From Antedon mediterranea (lineage: Eukaryota > Echinodermata > Crinoidea > Comatulida > Antedonidae): 64,000 nucleotides of DNA. A model generated the notes under the pieces. The model worked only from the letters and a program-made list of their open reading frames with translations. It was not told where the DNA came from and did no database searches. Position numbers and translations under genes: made by a program. Location of the stretch: contig NC_092671.1 of assembly GCF_964355755.1 (NCBI RefSeq), positions 12,032,501 to 12,096,500 of the forward strand, given 5' to 3'. Of the stretch, positions 1-9,332 are shown in pieces (positions within the stretch are counted from its first letter, which is position 1; every line of letters begins with the position of its first letter).

Positions 1-370
1 TCTATTGGAGGGCAAGTCTGGTGCCAGCAGCCGCGGTAATTCCAGCTCCAATAGCGTATATTAAAGCTGTTGCAGTTAAAAAGCTCGTAGTTGGATCTTG
101 GGCCGCCGCAAGGCGTGTCACTGCCCGTCCTGGCCTTTCTCTCGGTATTCACCCGGTGCTCTTGATTGAGTGGCGGGGGTGACCGGAACGTTTACTTTGA
201 AAAATTAGAGTGTTCAAAGCAGGCCATACGCCTGAATAGCAGAGCATGGAATAATGGAATAGGGCCTTTGTTCTATTGCGTTGGTATTCGGAACTCGAGG
301 TAATGATTAAGAGGGACTGACGGGGGCATTCGTATTGTGGTGTCAGAGGTGAAATTCTTGGATCGCTGTA
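1..370 (+). rRNA. 18S rRNA, internal fragment (copy 1)
   Basis: Highly conserved eukaryotic 18S blocks are readable: the universal GTGCCAGCAGCCGCGG block, the AATTCCAGCTCCAATAGCG block, and the GAGGTGAAATTCTTGGATCG block at the end. The piece covers the central part of 18S only. The 5' part lies outside the window. Right after GGATCGC the rRNA stops and a 9-bp tandem array begins, so the gene is broken here. A second copy of positions 143-370 follows at about 2364. The gene cannot give a functional small-subunit rRNA as assembled. Confidence 0.93.
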
Positions 371-784
371 CTAGCCGTACTAGCCGTACTAGCCGTACTA
401 GCCGTACTAGCCGTACTAGCCGTACTAGCCGTACTAGCCGTACTAGCCGTACTAGCCGTACTAGCCGTACTAGCCGTACTAGCCGTACTAGCCGTACTAG
501 CCGTACTAGCCGTACTAGCCGTACTAGCCGTACTAGCCGTACTAGCCGTACTAGCCGTACTAGCCGTACTAGCCGTACTAGCCGTACTAGCCGTACTAGC
601 CGTACTAGCCGTACTAGCCGTACTAGCCGTACTAGCCGTACTAGCCGTACTAGCCGTACTAGCCGTACTAGCCGTACTAGCCGTACTAGCCGTACTAGCC
701 GTACTAGCCGTACTAGCCGTACTAGCCGTACTAGCCGTACTAGCCGTACTAGCCGTACTAGCCGTACTAGCCGTACTAGCCGTA
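366..784. repeat. 9-bp tandem array (CTAGCCGTA)n, copy 1
   Basis: About 46 near-perfect head-to-tail copies of the 9-mer CTAGCCGTA join the 18S break to the 5' region of the R2-like element. Because the unit is a multiple of three, it keeps every frame open and produces artificial Ser-Arg-Thr or Ser-Thr-Ala repeat ORFs on both strands. These are not genes. The array is very homogeneous, which suggests recent expansion or ongoing homogenisation. Confidence 0.95.
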
Positions 785-1002
785 ACGAGGTAGGGGTTGT
801 AAGCCAGTTGACTTGTTTAATTGGCGACGAACAGACTAGGGTGGCTGCTAATTAGGGCACTGTCAGCGACTCTTTTACAGATCCTGCAACGTGAATGTCC
901 CTGTACATCCAGTTGCCGATCACAAAAGATTCCAAAAGATGGCGAATATATAGAAATGAGAACCTACCGTACGTGTGTTCTTACCGTACCTCACTGGTCT
1001 AA

Positions 1003-1869
1003 TTGGGTTTAATCTCCCGAGAGTTTAAAAACAAGTTGATTTGTACACGTATATTTAATTATATTCCCGGACTAGGGACCCGGCCTCATCTGTTGCAGGT
1101 GCAGATGGGGGTTGTGACACACTTGCAGGTACAGGAGCGGGCATGCACGTCTCCTGTATTTGATTCTCCCGCATGCAGGACGGCCGATAGGTCAACCGTG
1201 CAGCAGGTTGCTGCATATAACGTACGACGCCACAGCATGAACTATAGAGACGCTCCGGTGTCTTTAGATGAATGCTCGTGCTATAGTCAGTCGGGAGGCG
1301 GTGGCGCCTGTTTTCTTCATAAGGAAATAAACGACCGCGTTCGGAAGGGTGCAAACAGCCTTTCGTCCACTAAATTGCATACTGTACGGGAGTCGAGTCT
1401 GTTGCTGGGACAGGTCGATTCCGAAGGAAAACCTAGCACAAAATCAGTGCTGACAATGCCCTTCCGGCATTGTGAGTTTAGAAGTCATAAGCATCCTGTA
1501 ATAGACGGGCACAACATCCCACCGTCAAGTCTAAAAGAGTTCTTCAAAATAAGAACTCCAATTGAGGATTTATCTATACCTGAGAGCGCTCAGGATATAC
1601 CTGTTGTCCGTTCTGCTGATAGTAGAAAGGAGGTAGAGAACAACCCGGTTGTGGTAGTACCTGTCCCGTTTACATACTTTGTGTGTCCCATGTGTAACAC
1701 CGGTTATACAGAAATAAGAAAATTGACCACTCACCTACACAAGCATACCGATGCGAGTGTACTATTTAAATGCGGAAATGTGGGAAGTTTTCCAAAACGG
1801 GGCACGGTGCTACCATACACTACGCCAAATGTAGTATATTGGAACAACCTACTACCGCCCAGGTGTTAG
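1003..1869 (+). pseudogene. R2 N-terminal ORF with first zinc finger (broken)
   Basis: An open frame of 288 codons carries the first CCHH finger near residues 228-250. After it the frame drifts out of register, so the second finger continues in the frame starting at 1770 and the third needs another one-base shift near 1911. In R2 proteins these N-terminal fingers bind target DNA or element RNA. The matching frame of copy 2 (3126-3899) is nearly identical up to its deletion. The start codon is arbitrary: R2 elements are often translated from processed rRNA cotranscripts without a clear ATG. Confidence 0.7.
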
Positions 1870-1963
1870 ACTTTGTCTGCTCCTGTGGCAAGGCATTTAA
1901 GACTAAACGGGTCTCTCCCAGCATGAAAGGCACCGACACCCTATCCTGCGTAATTTAAAGAGG

Positions 1964-2363
1964 GTGGAAGCTCAACAGGCGGAAGTAGAGGGGAAGAGAT
2001 TGCAAAGGGCAAAGAATAGCAAAAGATCTAAGAAGTCAATCTGGTCAGATGAAGAAGTTGAAAAACTAATCTATCTGAACTCTGAATTTCAGGGGTCCAG
2101 ACAGATCAATAGTGACATTGCTAAACAGCTGTTATCGAAAACGAACAAGCAGGTGAGTGACAAACGACGAGCACTAGGGCTACTTTTCGGTCCAAAGGCA
2201 AAATCAGCTGTTCAACTCCCTGTCATCCGAGTTCCAATGCCAAAAAGACCACAGCGAAAAGAGGATATTCCAAAGGAGCCTTTCGAAGAAGCCTTAATAT
2301 CTGCTACGGGGCAGATAGCAAATACAGAGTTGGGAAATCTAACATCATTTACCGGTACCGTAC
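1964..2363 (+). pseudogene. R2 Myb-domain segment, truncated
   Basis: This frame reads a basic stretch (KRLQRAKNSKRSKKSIW) followed by a Myb-like helix-turn-helix core with WSDEEVEKL and a downstream VSDKRRALGLLFG block. In R2 proteins this domain lies between the zinc fingers and the RT and contacts the 28S target. The frame is cut at about 2363, where 18S sequence returns; codons after that are read from rRNA. The Myb segment is missing from copies 2 and 3, so this is its only occurrence in the window. Confidence 0.75.
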
Positions 2364-2590
2364 CGGTTTTCACCCGGTGCTCTTGATTGAGTGGCGGGGG
2401 TGACCGGAACGTTTACTTTGAAAAAATTAGAGTGTTCAAAGCAGGCCATACGCCTGAATAGCAGAGCATGGAATAATGGAATAGGGCCTTTGTTCTATTG
2501 CGTTGGTTTTCGGAACTCGAGGTAATGATTAAGAGGGACTGATGGGGGCATTCGTATTGTGGTGTCAGAGGTGAAATTCTTGGATCGCTG
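2364..2590 (+). rRNA. 18S rRNA fragment (copy 2)
   Basis: A near-identical duplicate of positions 143-370, from the TTCACCCGGTGCTC block to GGTGAAATTCTTGGATCG. It differs by a few substitutions and an extra A in an A-run near 2425. It breaks into the same 9-bp array at the same base as copy 1, so the second break was inherited by duplication and did not arise separately. Confidence 0.93.
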
Positions 2591-2905
2591 TACTAGCCGT
2601 ACTAGCCGTACTAGCCGTACTAGCCGTACTAGCCGTACTAGCCGTACTAGCCGTACTAGCCGTACTAGCCGTACTAGCCGTACTAGCCGTACTAGCCGTA
2701 CTAGCCGTACTAGCCGTACTAGCCGTACTAGCCGTACTAGCCGTACTAGCCGTACTAGCCGTACTAGCCGTACTAGCCGTACTAGCCGTACTAGCCGTAC
2801 TAGCCGTACTAGCCGTACTAGCCGTACTAGCCGTACTAGCCGTACTAGCCGTACTAGCCGTACTAGCCGTACTAGCCGTACTAGCCGTACTAGCCGTACT
2901 AGCCT
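2589..2905. repeat. 9-bp tandem array (CTAGCCGTA)n, copy 2
   Basis: The same 9-mer array as at 366-784, here about 35 units. The last unit ends AGCCTTCACGAGG where copy 1 ends AGCCGTAACGAGG. The two arrays differ in unit number, as expected for slippage or unequal exchange after the surrounding 2.2 kb duplicated. Confidence 0.95.
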
Positions 2906-4331
2906 TCACGAGGTAGGGGTTGTAAGCCAGTTGACTTGTTTAATTGGTGACGAACAGACTAGGGTGGCTGCTAATTAGGGCACTGTCAGCGACTCTTTTA
3001 CAGATCCTGCAACGTGAATGTCCCTGTACATCCAGTTGCCGATCACAAAAGATTCCAAAAGATGGCAAATATATAGAAATGAGAACCTACCGTACGTGTG
3101 TTCTTACCGTACCTCACTGGTCTAATTGGGGTTAATCTCCCGAGAGTTTAAAAACAAGTTGATTTGTACACGTATATTTAATTATATTCCCGGACTAGGG
3201 ACCCGGCCTCATCTGTTGCAGGTGCAGATGGGGGTTGCGACACACTTGCAGGTACAGGAGCGGGCATGCACGTCTCCTGTATTTGATTCTCCCGCATGCA
3301 GGACGGCCGATAGGTCAACCGTGCAGCAGGTTGCTGCATATAACGTACGACGCCACAGCATGAACTATAGAGACGCTCCGGTGTCTTTAGATGAATGCTC
3401 GTGCTATAGTCAGTCGGGAGGCGGTGGCGTCCGTTTTCTTCATAAGGAAATAAACGACCGCGTTCGGAAGGGTGCAAACAGCCTTTCGTCCACTAAATTG
3501 CATACTGTACGGGAGTCGAGTCTGGCGCTGGGACAGGTCGATTCCGAAGGAAAACCTAGCACAAAATCAGTGCTGACAATGTCCTTCCGGCATTGTGAGT
3601 TTAGAAGTCATAAGCATCCTGTAATAGACGGGCACAACATCCTACCGTCAAGTCTAAAAGAGTTCTTCAAAATAAGAACTCCAATTGAGGATTTATTTAT
3701 ACCCGAGAGCGCTCAGGATATACCTGTTGTCCGTTCTGCTGATAGTAGAAAGGAGGTAGAGAACAACCCGGTTGTGGTAGTACCTGTCCCGTTTACATAC
3801 TTTGTGTGTCCCATGTGTAACACCGGTTATACAGAAATAAGAAAATTGACAACTCACCTACACAAGCCTTGGAGGCTAGTGGGCAAGGGTGAAAGCTAAA
3901 TAACACCATAGCATGCACTTCATTAGCATACGCAGATGACACTGCCTTGTGCTCTGACAGTTCTGAAGGAATGCGTGCACTCCTAAAGATTTTCGAACAG
4001 TTTTGTCATCTGACTGGTATGAACATCAATGCCAGTAAAAGTGCAGCGTTCTCGATAGAACCTTTGCATAAAACGTATGCTCTAAACATTACCCGTTCTT
4101 TTCAGGTCGACTCAGAAACCATACCATGGGTTGAACCAGGTACCAGTAATGGATATCTTGGAGCACTATTCGATCCTTGGAATGGCCTGAAAAATTCGAG
4201 GGCGTATCTACATTAGATACATGGTGCAAAGCATTTCTCAAACCCCGTCAGAAAGTGGATATTCTAGTTAGAAACATCTGAAACTCAAATTAAAAAGCTA
4301 GACGATACCATCAGATACTGGATCAAACTGT
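2906..4331 (+). mobile_element. R2-like retrotransposon, internally deleted (copy 2)
   Basis: The 5' region is almost identical to copy 1 through the first zinc finger (TTHLHK near 3862). At about 3867 it jumps directly to the RT region: TTGGAGGCTAGTGGGCAAGG matches 7212 of copy 3. The deletion removes fingers 2 and 3, the Myb domain and most of the RT, but the SLAYADD catalytic block (3926-3946) and the following thumb segment remain. At about 4331 the element stops inside the thumb and 18S resumes. The element is dead. Copy 2 keeps 5 bases (ATGAA near 4019) that copy 3 lacks, so it preserves the older frame there. Confidence 0.83.
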
Positions 4332-4478
4332 GCTACACTGAAAGAATCAGCGTGTTTGCCCTTGGCCGACAGGTCTGGGTAATCCGTTGAACCTCTTTCG
4401 TGCTAGGGATAGGGACTTGTAATTATTTCCCTTCAACGAGGAATGCCCAGTAAGCGCGAGTCATCAGCTCGCGTTGAT

Positions 4479-4524
<46 letters not shown>

Positions 4525-4603
4525 AATGGTTTAGTGAGATCATCGGATCGGCCGTGTCGGTTTTACCGTTCACGTGCCGAAAAGACGCTCAAACTTGATC
4601 ATT

Positions 4604-4661
<58 letters not shown>
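4332..4661 (+). rRNA. 18S rRNA 3' end
   Basis: The terminal 330 bases of 18S. They include the block from CTACACTGA to GAATCAGCGTG, the CCCTTTGTACACACCGCCCG decoding-site block, GTCGTAACAAGGTTTCCGTAG, and the conserved end GAACCTGCGGAAGGATCATT followed by A. The left edge abuts retrotransposon thumb sequence. Between the earlier 18S fragments and this one about half of the 18S coding region is missing. Confidence 0.95.
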
Positions 4662-4664
<3 letters not shown>

Positions 4665-4977
4665 CAATCGCAAGAACGTTTTGTCACCCAGCACGGCCGA
4701 CTCGCACGCGAGTCTGCCTGGTCGTGGCTAGAAGGAGGGCCGGACGGTAAGCGACCGGCTGGCGAAAACCAATCGAACTTGGGAGTGCACTAGCGAAAAC
4801 CGCCCGACCTTCCGAGGTGTTCGGGATGCTTTTCGGGGCCGCCCGTGGTCTGGTTCGGTGGCTCTGCTTGAAGGACGCGCCCGGACCGGCGCCTCCGCTC
4901 CCGTTCTTTGTTTTTTCTCAAACGAAAATCTTTTTTTTTTGTCCCGCACTCTGTAAGCGTTGAAAACGCAAGTTGCG
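4662..4977 (+). other. Internal transcribed spacer 1 (ITS1)
   Basis: GC-rich sequence between the 18S end and the 5.8S-like gene, about 316 bp. It contains a short inverted repeat (GACTCGCACGCGAGTC) and a T-run near 4930. Assigned by position only. Confidence 0.85.
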
Positions 4978-5128
4978 AACAATTCTTAGTGGTGGATCAC
5001 TAAACTCGTGCGTCGATGAAGAACGCAGCCAGCTGCGTTAACTAATGTGAATTGCAGGATACATTGATCATCGATACTCCGAACGCACATTGCGGCCCGG
5101 GTCCTCGCGATCCGGACCACGTCCGGCT
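4978..5128 (+). rRNA. 5.8S rRNA, apparently degenerate
   Basis: The core block GTGCGTCGATGAAGAACGC and the ATGTGAATTGCAGGA block are diagnostic of 5.8S. Positions that are nearly invariant in functional genes are altered: GGATCACTAAACTCGTG where CGGCTCGTG is usual, and CAGCTGCGTTAACT where CTGCGAGAA is usual. The 3' end runs directly into 28S-internal sequence with no recognisable ITS2. Both facts point to an rDNA pseudogene unit. The exact 3' edge is approximate. Confidence 0.85.
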
Positions 5129-5129
5129 G

Positions 5130-5519
5130 CGGGCCCGTAAAGCACCGCGGCTCTTGCGGTGTCCGGTGCGCTTCCGCTGGCCCTTGAAAATCTGAGGGAC
5201 ACCGACTGATTTTCGCCTCGGCTCGTACCCATAACCACAGCCGGTCTCCAAGGTGAATAGCCTCTGGCCGATAGAACAATGTAGGGAAGTCGGCAAATTA
5301 GATCCGTAACTTCGGGAAAAGGATTGGCTCTAAGGGCTGGGTCGGTCGGGCTGGGGAGTGAAGCGGGACCGGGCGCGTGCCGTGACTGGGCGAGGCCTGC
5401 GCAAGCAGGGCGAGCCCGGACTAGTGCCGGGCCCATTCCGTGGACCTTCCTGGCTTGGGGGTCTTTCGGGGTCGCTTCGGCCGGCGCCAAACAGCCAACT
5501 TAGAACTGGTACGGACACG

Positions 5520-5553
<34 letters not shown>

Positions 5554-5579
5554 CGACGTCCGCAACCATGGCATTGACG

Positions 5580-5613
<34 letters not shown>

Positions 5614-5649
5614 AGTGAAGAAATTCAACGAAGCGCGGGTAAACCAAAT
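5130..5649 (+). rRNA. 28S rRNA internal fragment, upstream of the R2 site
   Basis: Conserved 28S blocks appear in order: GCTGGCCCTTGAAAAT, CTCGTACCCATA, GTCTCCAAGGTGAATAGCC, CGGCAAATTAGATCCGTAAC, CAGCCAACTTAGAACTGG, ATTAAAACAAAGCATTGCGA and GAAGAAATTCAACGAAGCG. The 5' two-thirds of 28S and ITS2 are missing, deleted between about 5128 and 5140. At GCGGGTAAAC (5649) the rRNA ends about 28 bases short of the R2 cleavage site and R2 leader sequence begins. Loss of target bases at the 5' junction is common for R2 insertions. Confidence 0.92.
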
Positions 5650-6412
5650 GTAGTGAATGTCCCTGTAAATCCAGTTGCCGATCACAAAAGATTCCAAAAG
5701 ATGGCGAATATATAGAAATGAGAACCTACCGTACGTGTGTTCTTACCATACCTCACTGGTCTAATTGGGGTTTCTCTTAGGTTAATCTCCCGAGAGTGTA
5801 AAAACAAGTTGATTTGTACACGTATATTTAATTATATTCCCGGACTAGGGACCCGGCCTCATCTGTTGCAGGTGCAGATGGGGGTTGCGACACACTTGCA
5901 GGTACAGGAGCGGGCATCCTGTAATAGACGGGCACAACATCCCACCGTCAAGTCTAAAAGAGTTCTTCAAAATAAGAACTCCAATTGAGGATTTATCTAT
6001 ACCTGAGAGCGCTCAGGATATACCTGTTGTCCGTTCAGCTGATAGTAGAAAGGAGGTAGAGAACAACCCGGTTGTGGTAGTACCTGTCCCGTTTACATAC
6101 TTTGTGTGTCCCATGTGTAACACCGGTTATACAGAAATAAGAAAATTGACAACTCACCTACACAAGCATACCGATGCGAGTGTACTATTTAAATGCTGAA
6201 AATGTGGGAAGTTTTCCAAAACGGGGCACGGTGCTACCATACACTACGCCAAATGTAGTATATTGGAACAACCTACTACCGCCCAGGTGTTAGACTTTGT
6301 CTGCTCCTGTGGCAAGGCATTTAAGACCAAAACGGTGTCTCCCAGCATGAAAGGCACAGACACCCTATCCTGCGTAATTTAAAGAGGGTGGAAGCTCAAC
6401 AGGCGGAAGTGG

Positions 6413-7375
6413 ATGTGTCCTTTAAAAGTGGATGAAATCCATGAGGTGTATAGAGACAGATTTTCAGCTAGTTCGGCTGAAGTCGATCTCAGTCATCTGC
6501 CTCCGCCCAAGGCAAGGGTAGACAATAAAAATTTATTGTTTCCAATTACGGTGGAGGAAGTGAATACAGCCATAAAGGCCACAAAAACAGCAACGGCTGC
6601 TGGTCCAGATAAGGTTACTCTCGAGGACCTAAAATGCAACCCTAACATCAATACGGTACTCGCTAGTCTGTACAACTCTTTTCTTATCAGTGGGAAGATC
6701 CCCAAGGATCTTAAAGAAAACCGTTCAATTTTGTTGCCAAAAGGAAGTGGCGACTCCGATTCCATCAATGATTGGCGACCCTTGACTATTTCTTCTATCG
6801 TGCTCAGACTATACACACGAATTCTGGCGAGTCGACTCCAAAAGGCGGTAACACTAAACAAAAGACAGAGAGGTTTTATTAAGGCTCCTGGATGCAAAGC
6901 AAATATCACCCTGCTAACCGACATGATTCAGGAGGCAAAGAATCGTGGACAACATCTTTCGGTAGTGTTTCTTGATTTGGCAAAGGCCTTCGACACAATT
7001 TCACATGAACATGTGTTCGAGGGTCTTAGAAGGTTTGGAGTGCACGAGCATTTCATCGGTATGGTTAAAGACATGTACACCGGTACATGTACGTCATTCA
7101 AGGTACCAGATGGAACCACGGACCCCATCGAAATGAGTAGAGGTGTAAAGCAAGGTGATCCCATGTCACCTATCCTGTTCAACATTGCAATGGACCCTCT
7201 CCTGTGCGCCTTGGAGGCTAGTGGACAAGGGTGGAAGCTAAATAACACCACAGCCTGCACTTCATTAGCATACGCAGATGACACTGCCTTGTGCTCTGAC
7301 AGTTCAGAAGGAATGCGTGCACTCCTAAAGATTGGTGAACAGTTTTGTCATCTAACTGGTCATCAATGCCAGTAA
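6413..7375 (+). pseudogene. R2 reverse transcriptase domain (frameshifted)
   Basis: Encodes the fingers and palm of an R2-type RT that makes cDNA from element RNA at the nicked 28S target. Visible motifs: AAGPDKVTLEDLK, NDWRPLTISSIVLRLYTRIL, QRGFIKAPGCKANI, VVFLDLAKAFDTISHEH (first catalytic Asp), SRGVKQGDPMSPILFN and LAYADDTALCSDS (catalytic YADD). The frame ends after about 320 codons, because 5 bases (ATGAA in copy 2) are missing at about 7361, just after the YADD block. The thumb continues in other frames with stops. The start is arbitrary: the frame opens at the deletion junction that removed the Myb domain. Confidence 0.88.
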
Positions 7376-7700
7376 AAGTGCAGCGTTCTCGATAGAACCT
7401 TTGCATAAAACGTATGCTCTAAACATGACCCGTTCTTTTCAGGTCGACTCAGAAACCATACCATGGGTTGAACCAGGTACCAGTAATGGATATCTTGGAG
7501 CACTATTCGATCCTTGGAATGGCCTGGAAAAATTCGAGGCGTATCTACATTAGATACATGGTGCAAAGCATTTCTCAAACCCCGTCAGAAAGTGGATATT
7601 CTAGTTAGAAACATCTGAAACTCAAATTAAAAAGCTAGACGATACCATCAGATACTGGATCAAACTGTGGCTCAAACTACCCAATTGCATATCAACGCAT

Positions 7701-8593
7701 TTGTTGTATACCTCCGCTAGAGACGGTGGACTAGGAGTTCCCTGCTTGTCACAATCTGTTCTATCTGCAAGGTTGCATAATCTAGGCCGGTGCCTAGATT
7801 CGTCCGATCATTTTGTTCGTAGCTGGGCGGAAGGTAAAGGATTCGCCGATCGAATTCAAAAGCTCGCTACTAAATGGAAGCTGGACATTCCACACCGAAA
7901 GAAGCTTAATCGCAAATGGAAAGAGGAAAGACAACGCAATTGGGCCGCTCAAGGATCGCAAGGCATTGGTGTAGAAAACTGGAAGGGATCGAAAGTTTCA
8001 AATCACTGGATTTCAAAACGATCATTCCTAAAAGAAGGGAGTACATATCAGCATTGTTACTGTGAAGCAACACCTATCCTACTAGAGAAGCCGTTTCCAG
8101 AGGTAGAGAAGGAAGAGATGTGCGATGTAGAAGGTGTCTGACCACTATTGAGACAGTAGGTCACATTTCCGGTTGGTGCTACGTAGTTAAGGAAGCAAGA
8201 ATCAGGCGTCATAATAACGTCTGCATGTCAACGGGAACTTTAAAACCCGATATTTTACTGGTTAAGGATGATCGCGCTCTGATTGTGGACCCCACGGTGG
8301 TATGGGACAATTGTAGTCGGAGTCTATCATTAACTGCGAGGAAAAAGATCTCAAAATACAGTTGTTTGATACCACAGGTGAGGAACTCGACCGGGGCCGA
8401 ACAAGTGACTGTTATACCAGTAGTGATTGGAGCTAGAGGCACATGGGGTGCCGAAAACAACGCAATTGTTGAAGCTGGAACAGATTACCTTAAAAGTCTT
8501 GTGCGATACAATCCAATTATTTGCTGCATTCATGGATTGTTAACCATGATAAGGAATGTGTACTTGTGGTTAGTCCATTTTAATTTAACATGA
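7701..8593 (+). pseudogene. R2 C-terminal region: CCHC motif and restriction-like endonuclease
   Basis: Two overlapping frames, 7701-8141 and 8120-8593, together cover the thumb end and C-terminus. The second frame, which really begins upstream near 8040 with PTREAVSRGREGRD, holds the R2 CCHC motif CRRC...HISGWC. It is followed by RIRRHNNVC and the PD-(D/E)XK nuclease core KPDILLVKDDRALIVDPTV, with the PD and later D expected for the enzyme that nicks 28S. An in-frame TGA sits at 8063-8065, where an Arg codon (CGA) is expected. The frame change falls upstream of about 8040. The nuclease core itself looks intact. Confidence 0.85.
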
Positions 8594-8868
8594 AGGAGGA
8601 CCCAAAAATGAGGACAGGTACGTAGTGGGCTACGTAAGATTGTGTCTTGTGTACCATGAGGGAATAACACCTATCCCTTGCCTTCAACGGATATGTGTAA
8701 GATCGGGTTACACATATTTCGGTGTCAAGGAGATTCTCGCACATAGACGTGAATATCCTTGACGGGACAGTGTGGAAGGTTTCTCGTCATTTTCAGTGAC
8801 GCCTACTGTCTTAAGGTGGAAAGACTTGAGGTTGTGGCAGTTTCTACTGCTGTACCTAAGTCATCTAA

Positions 8869-8924
<56 letters not shown>

Positions 8925-8927
8925 TCA

Positions 8928-8977
<50 letters not shown>

Positions 8978-8983
8978 CAGAAT

Positions 8984-9022
<39 letters not shown>

Positions 9023-9250
9023 TGACCTTGTGAAGAGACATGAGGGGTGTAGAATAGGTGGGAGGCTCACGCCGCCGGTGAAATACCACTACTTTCATCG
9101 TTTCTTTACTTATCTGGTGATGCGGGAAGCGGGCCCACCGGGTCCACGATTCTAGCGTTAAGCGCGACTTGTCGCGCAACCCGCTCCGGAGACAGCGTCA
9201 GGCGGGGAGTTACGGTACATCTGTCAAATGGTAACGCAGGTGTCCTAGCC
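8869..9250 (+). rRNA. 28S rRNA fragment downstream of the R2 site
   Basis: Begins at the R2 target with TAGCCAAATGCCTCGTCATC and continues through ATTAACGAGATTCTCACTG, CTATCTAGCGAAACCACAGC, GAAGACCCTGTTGAGCTTGA and TCTGTCAAATGGTAACGCAG. About 10 bases are missing in GGCGGGGAGTTACGGTACAT, where GACTGGGGCG is normally present. 28S is cut at GGTGTCCTA and a TAGCC tandem repeat starts. The rest of 28S is absent. Confidence 0.93.
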
Positions 9251-9332
9251 TAGCCTAGTCTAGCCCAGCCCAGCCGGGTCGGGTCTGGCCTAGCCTAGCC
9301 TAGCCTAGCCTAGCCAAGCCAAGCCAAGCTTA
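9246..9332. repeat. 5-bp tandem repeat (CCTAG/CCCAG/CCAAG)n at the rDNA edge
   Basis: About 17 degenerate copies of CCTAG with variants CCCAG and CCAAG lie at the junction between the broken 28S and AT-rich non-rDNA sequence. The repeat grows out of the 28S word TGTCCTA, so it may have started by slippage at the break. It is not a canonical TTAGGG telomere repeat. Confidence 0.8.

Larger units (their letters stand above)
785..2363 (+). mobile_element. R2-like non-LTR retrotransposon, 5' portion (copy 1)
   Basis: The 5' leader and N-terminal coding region of an R2-clade element. Three putative nucleic-acid-binding fingers are seen: CPMC...HLHKH at 1687-1749 (CCHH), a CCHC-like finger from about 1767, and CSCGKAF with a downstream H-E-R-H-R-H block at 1878-1950 (CCHH). 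A Myb-like domain follows at 2060-2190 (WSDEEVEKLIYLNSEF then VSDKRRAL). Three fingers plus Myb are typical of the multi-finger R2 lineage. The fingers lie in different frames, so single-base indels break the ORF. There is no RT: the sequence switches abruptly at about 2364 back into 18S, at a site matching position 143. This is a 5' fragment caught in a tandem duplication. Confidence 0.85.
5650..8868 (+). mobile_element. R2 retrotransposon in 28S, internally deleted (copy 3)
   Basis: R2-clade element with its 3' end exactly at the canonical site: the next bases are TAGCCAAATGCCTCGTCATC of 28S. Seen in order: leader, first finger (6110-6170), fingers 2 and 3 in other frames, then a junction near 6410 where CAGGCGGAAGT joins RT-proximal sequence, removing the Myb domain. 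RT, thumb, CCHC and endonuclease follow, then a 3' UTR (8594-8868) with no poly(A), as usual for R2. Relative to copy 1 the leader is 5'-truncated and about 550 bp around 5918 are missing. The copy is dead but is the most complete in the window. Confidence 0.9.

Noticed and set aside
337-855. Open frame with (Ser-Arg-Thr)n, and the minus (Ser-Thr-Ala)n frame at 2565-2909
   Set aside because: They are translations of a 9-bp tandem array inside or next to 18S rRNA. No gene signal.
1055-1354. Minus ORF with Pro-rich sequence, repeated at 3178
   Set aside because: Shadow of the R2 N-terminal coding region on the opposite strand, duplicated with it.
4728-5697. Minus-strand ORFs in ITS1, 5.8S and 28S
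   Set aside because: Antisense frames of GC-rich rRNA, which is stop-poor. They overlap clear rRNA blocks.
9246-9332. Telomere-like repeat at the edge of the rDNA
   Set aside because: The unit is CCTAG with variants, not TTAGGG or another known animal telomere unit, and it lies inside the contig.
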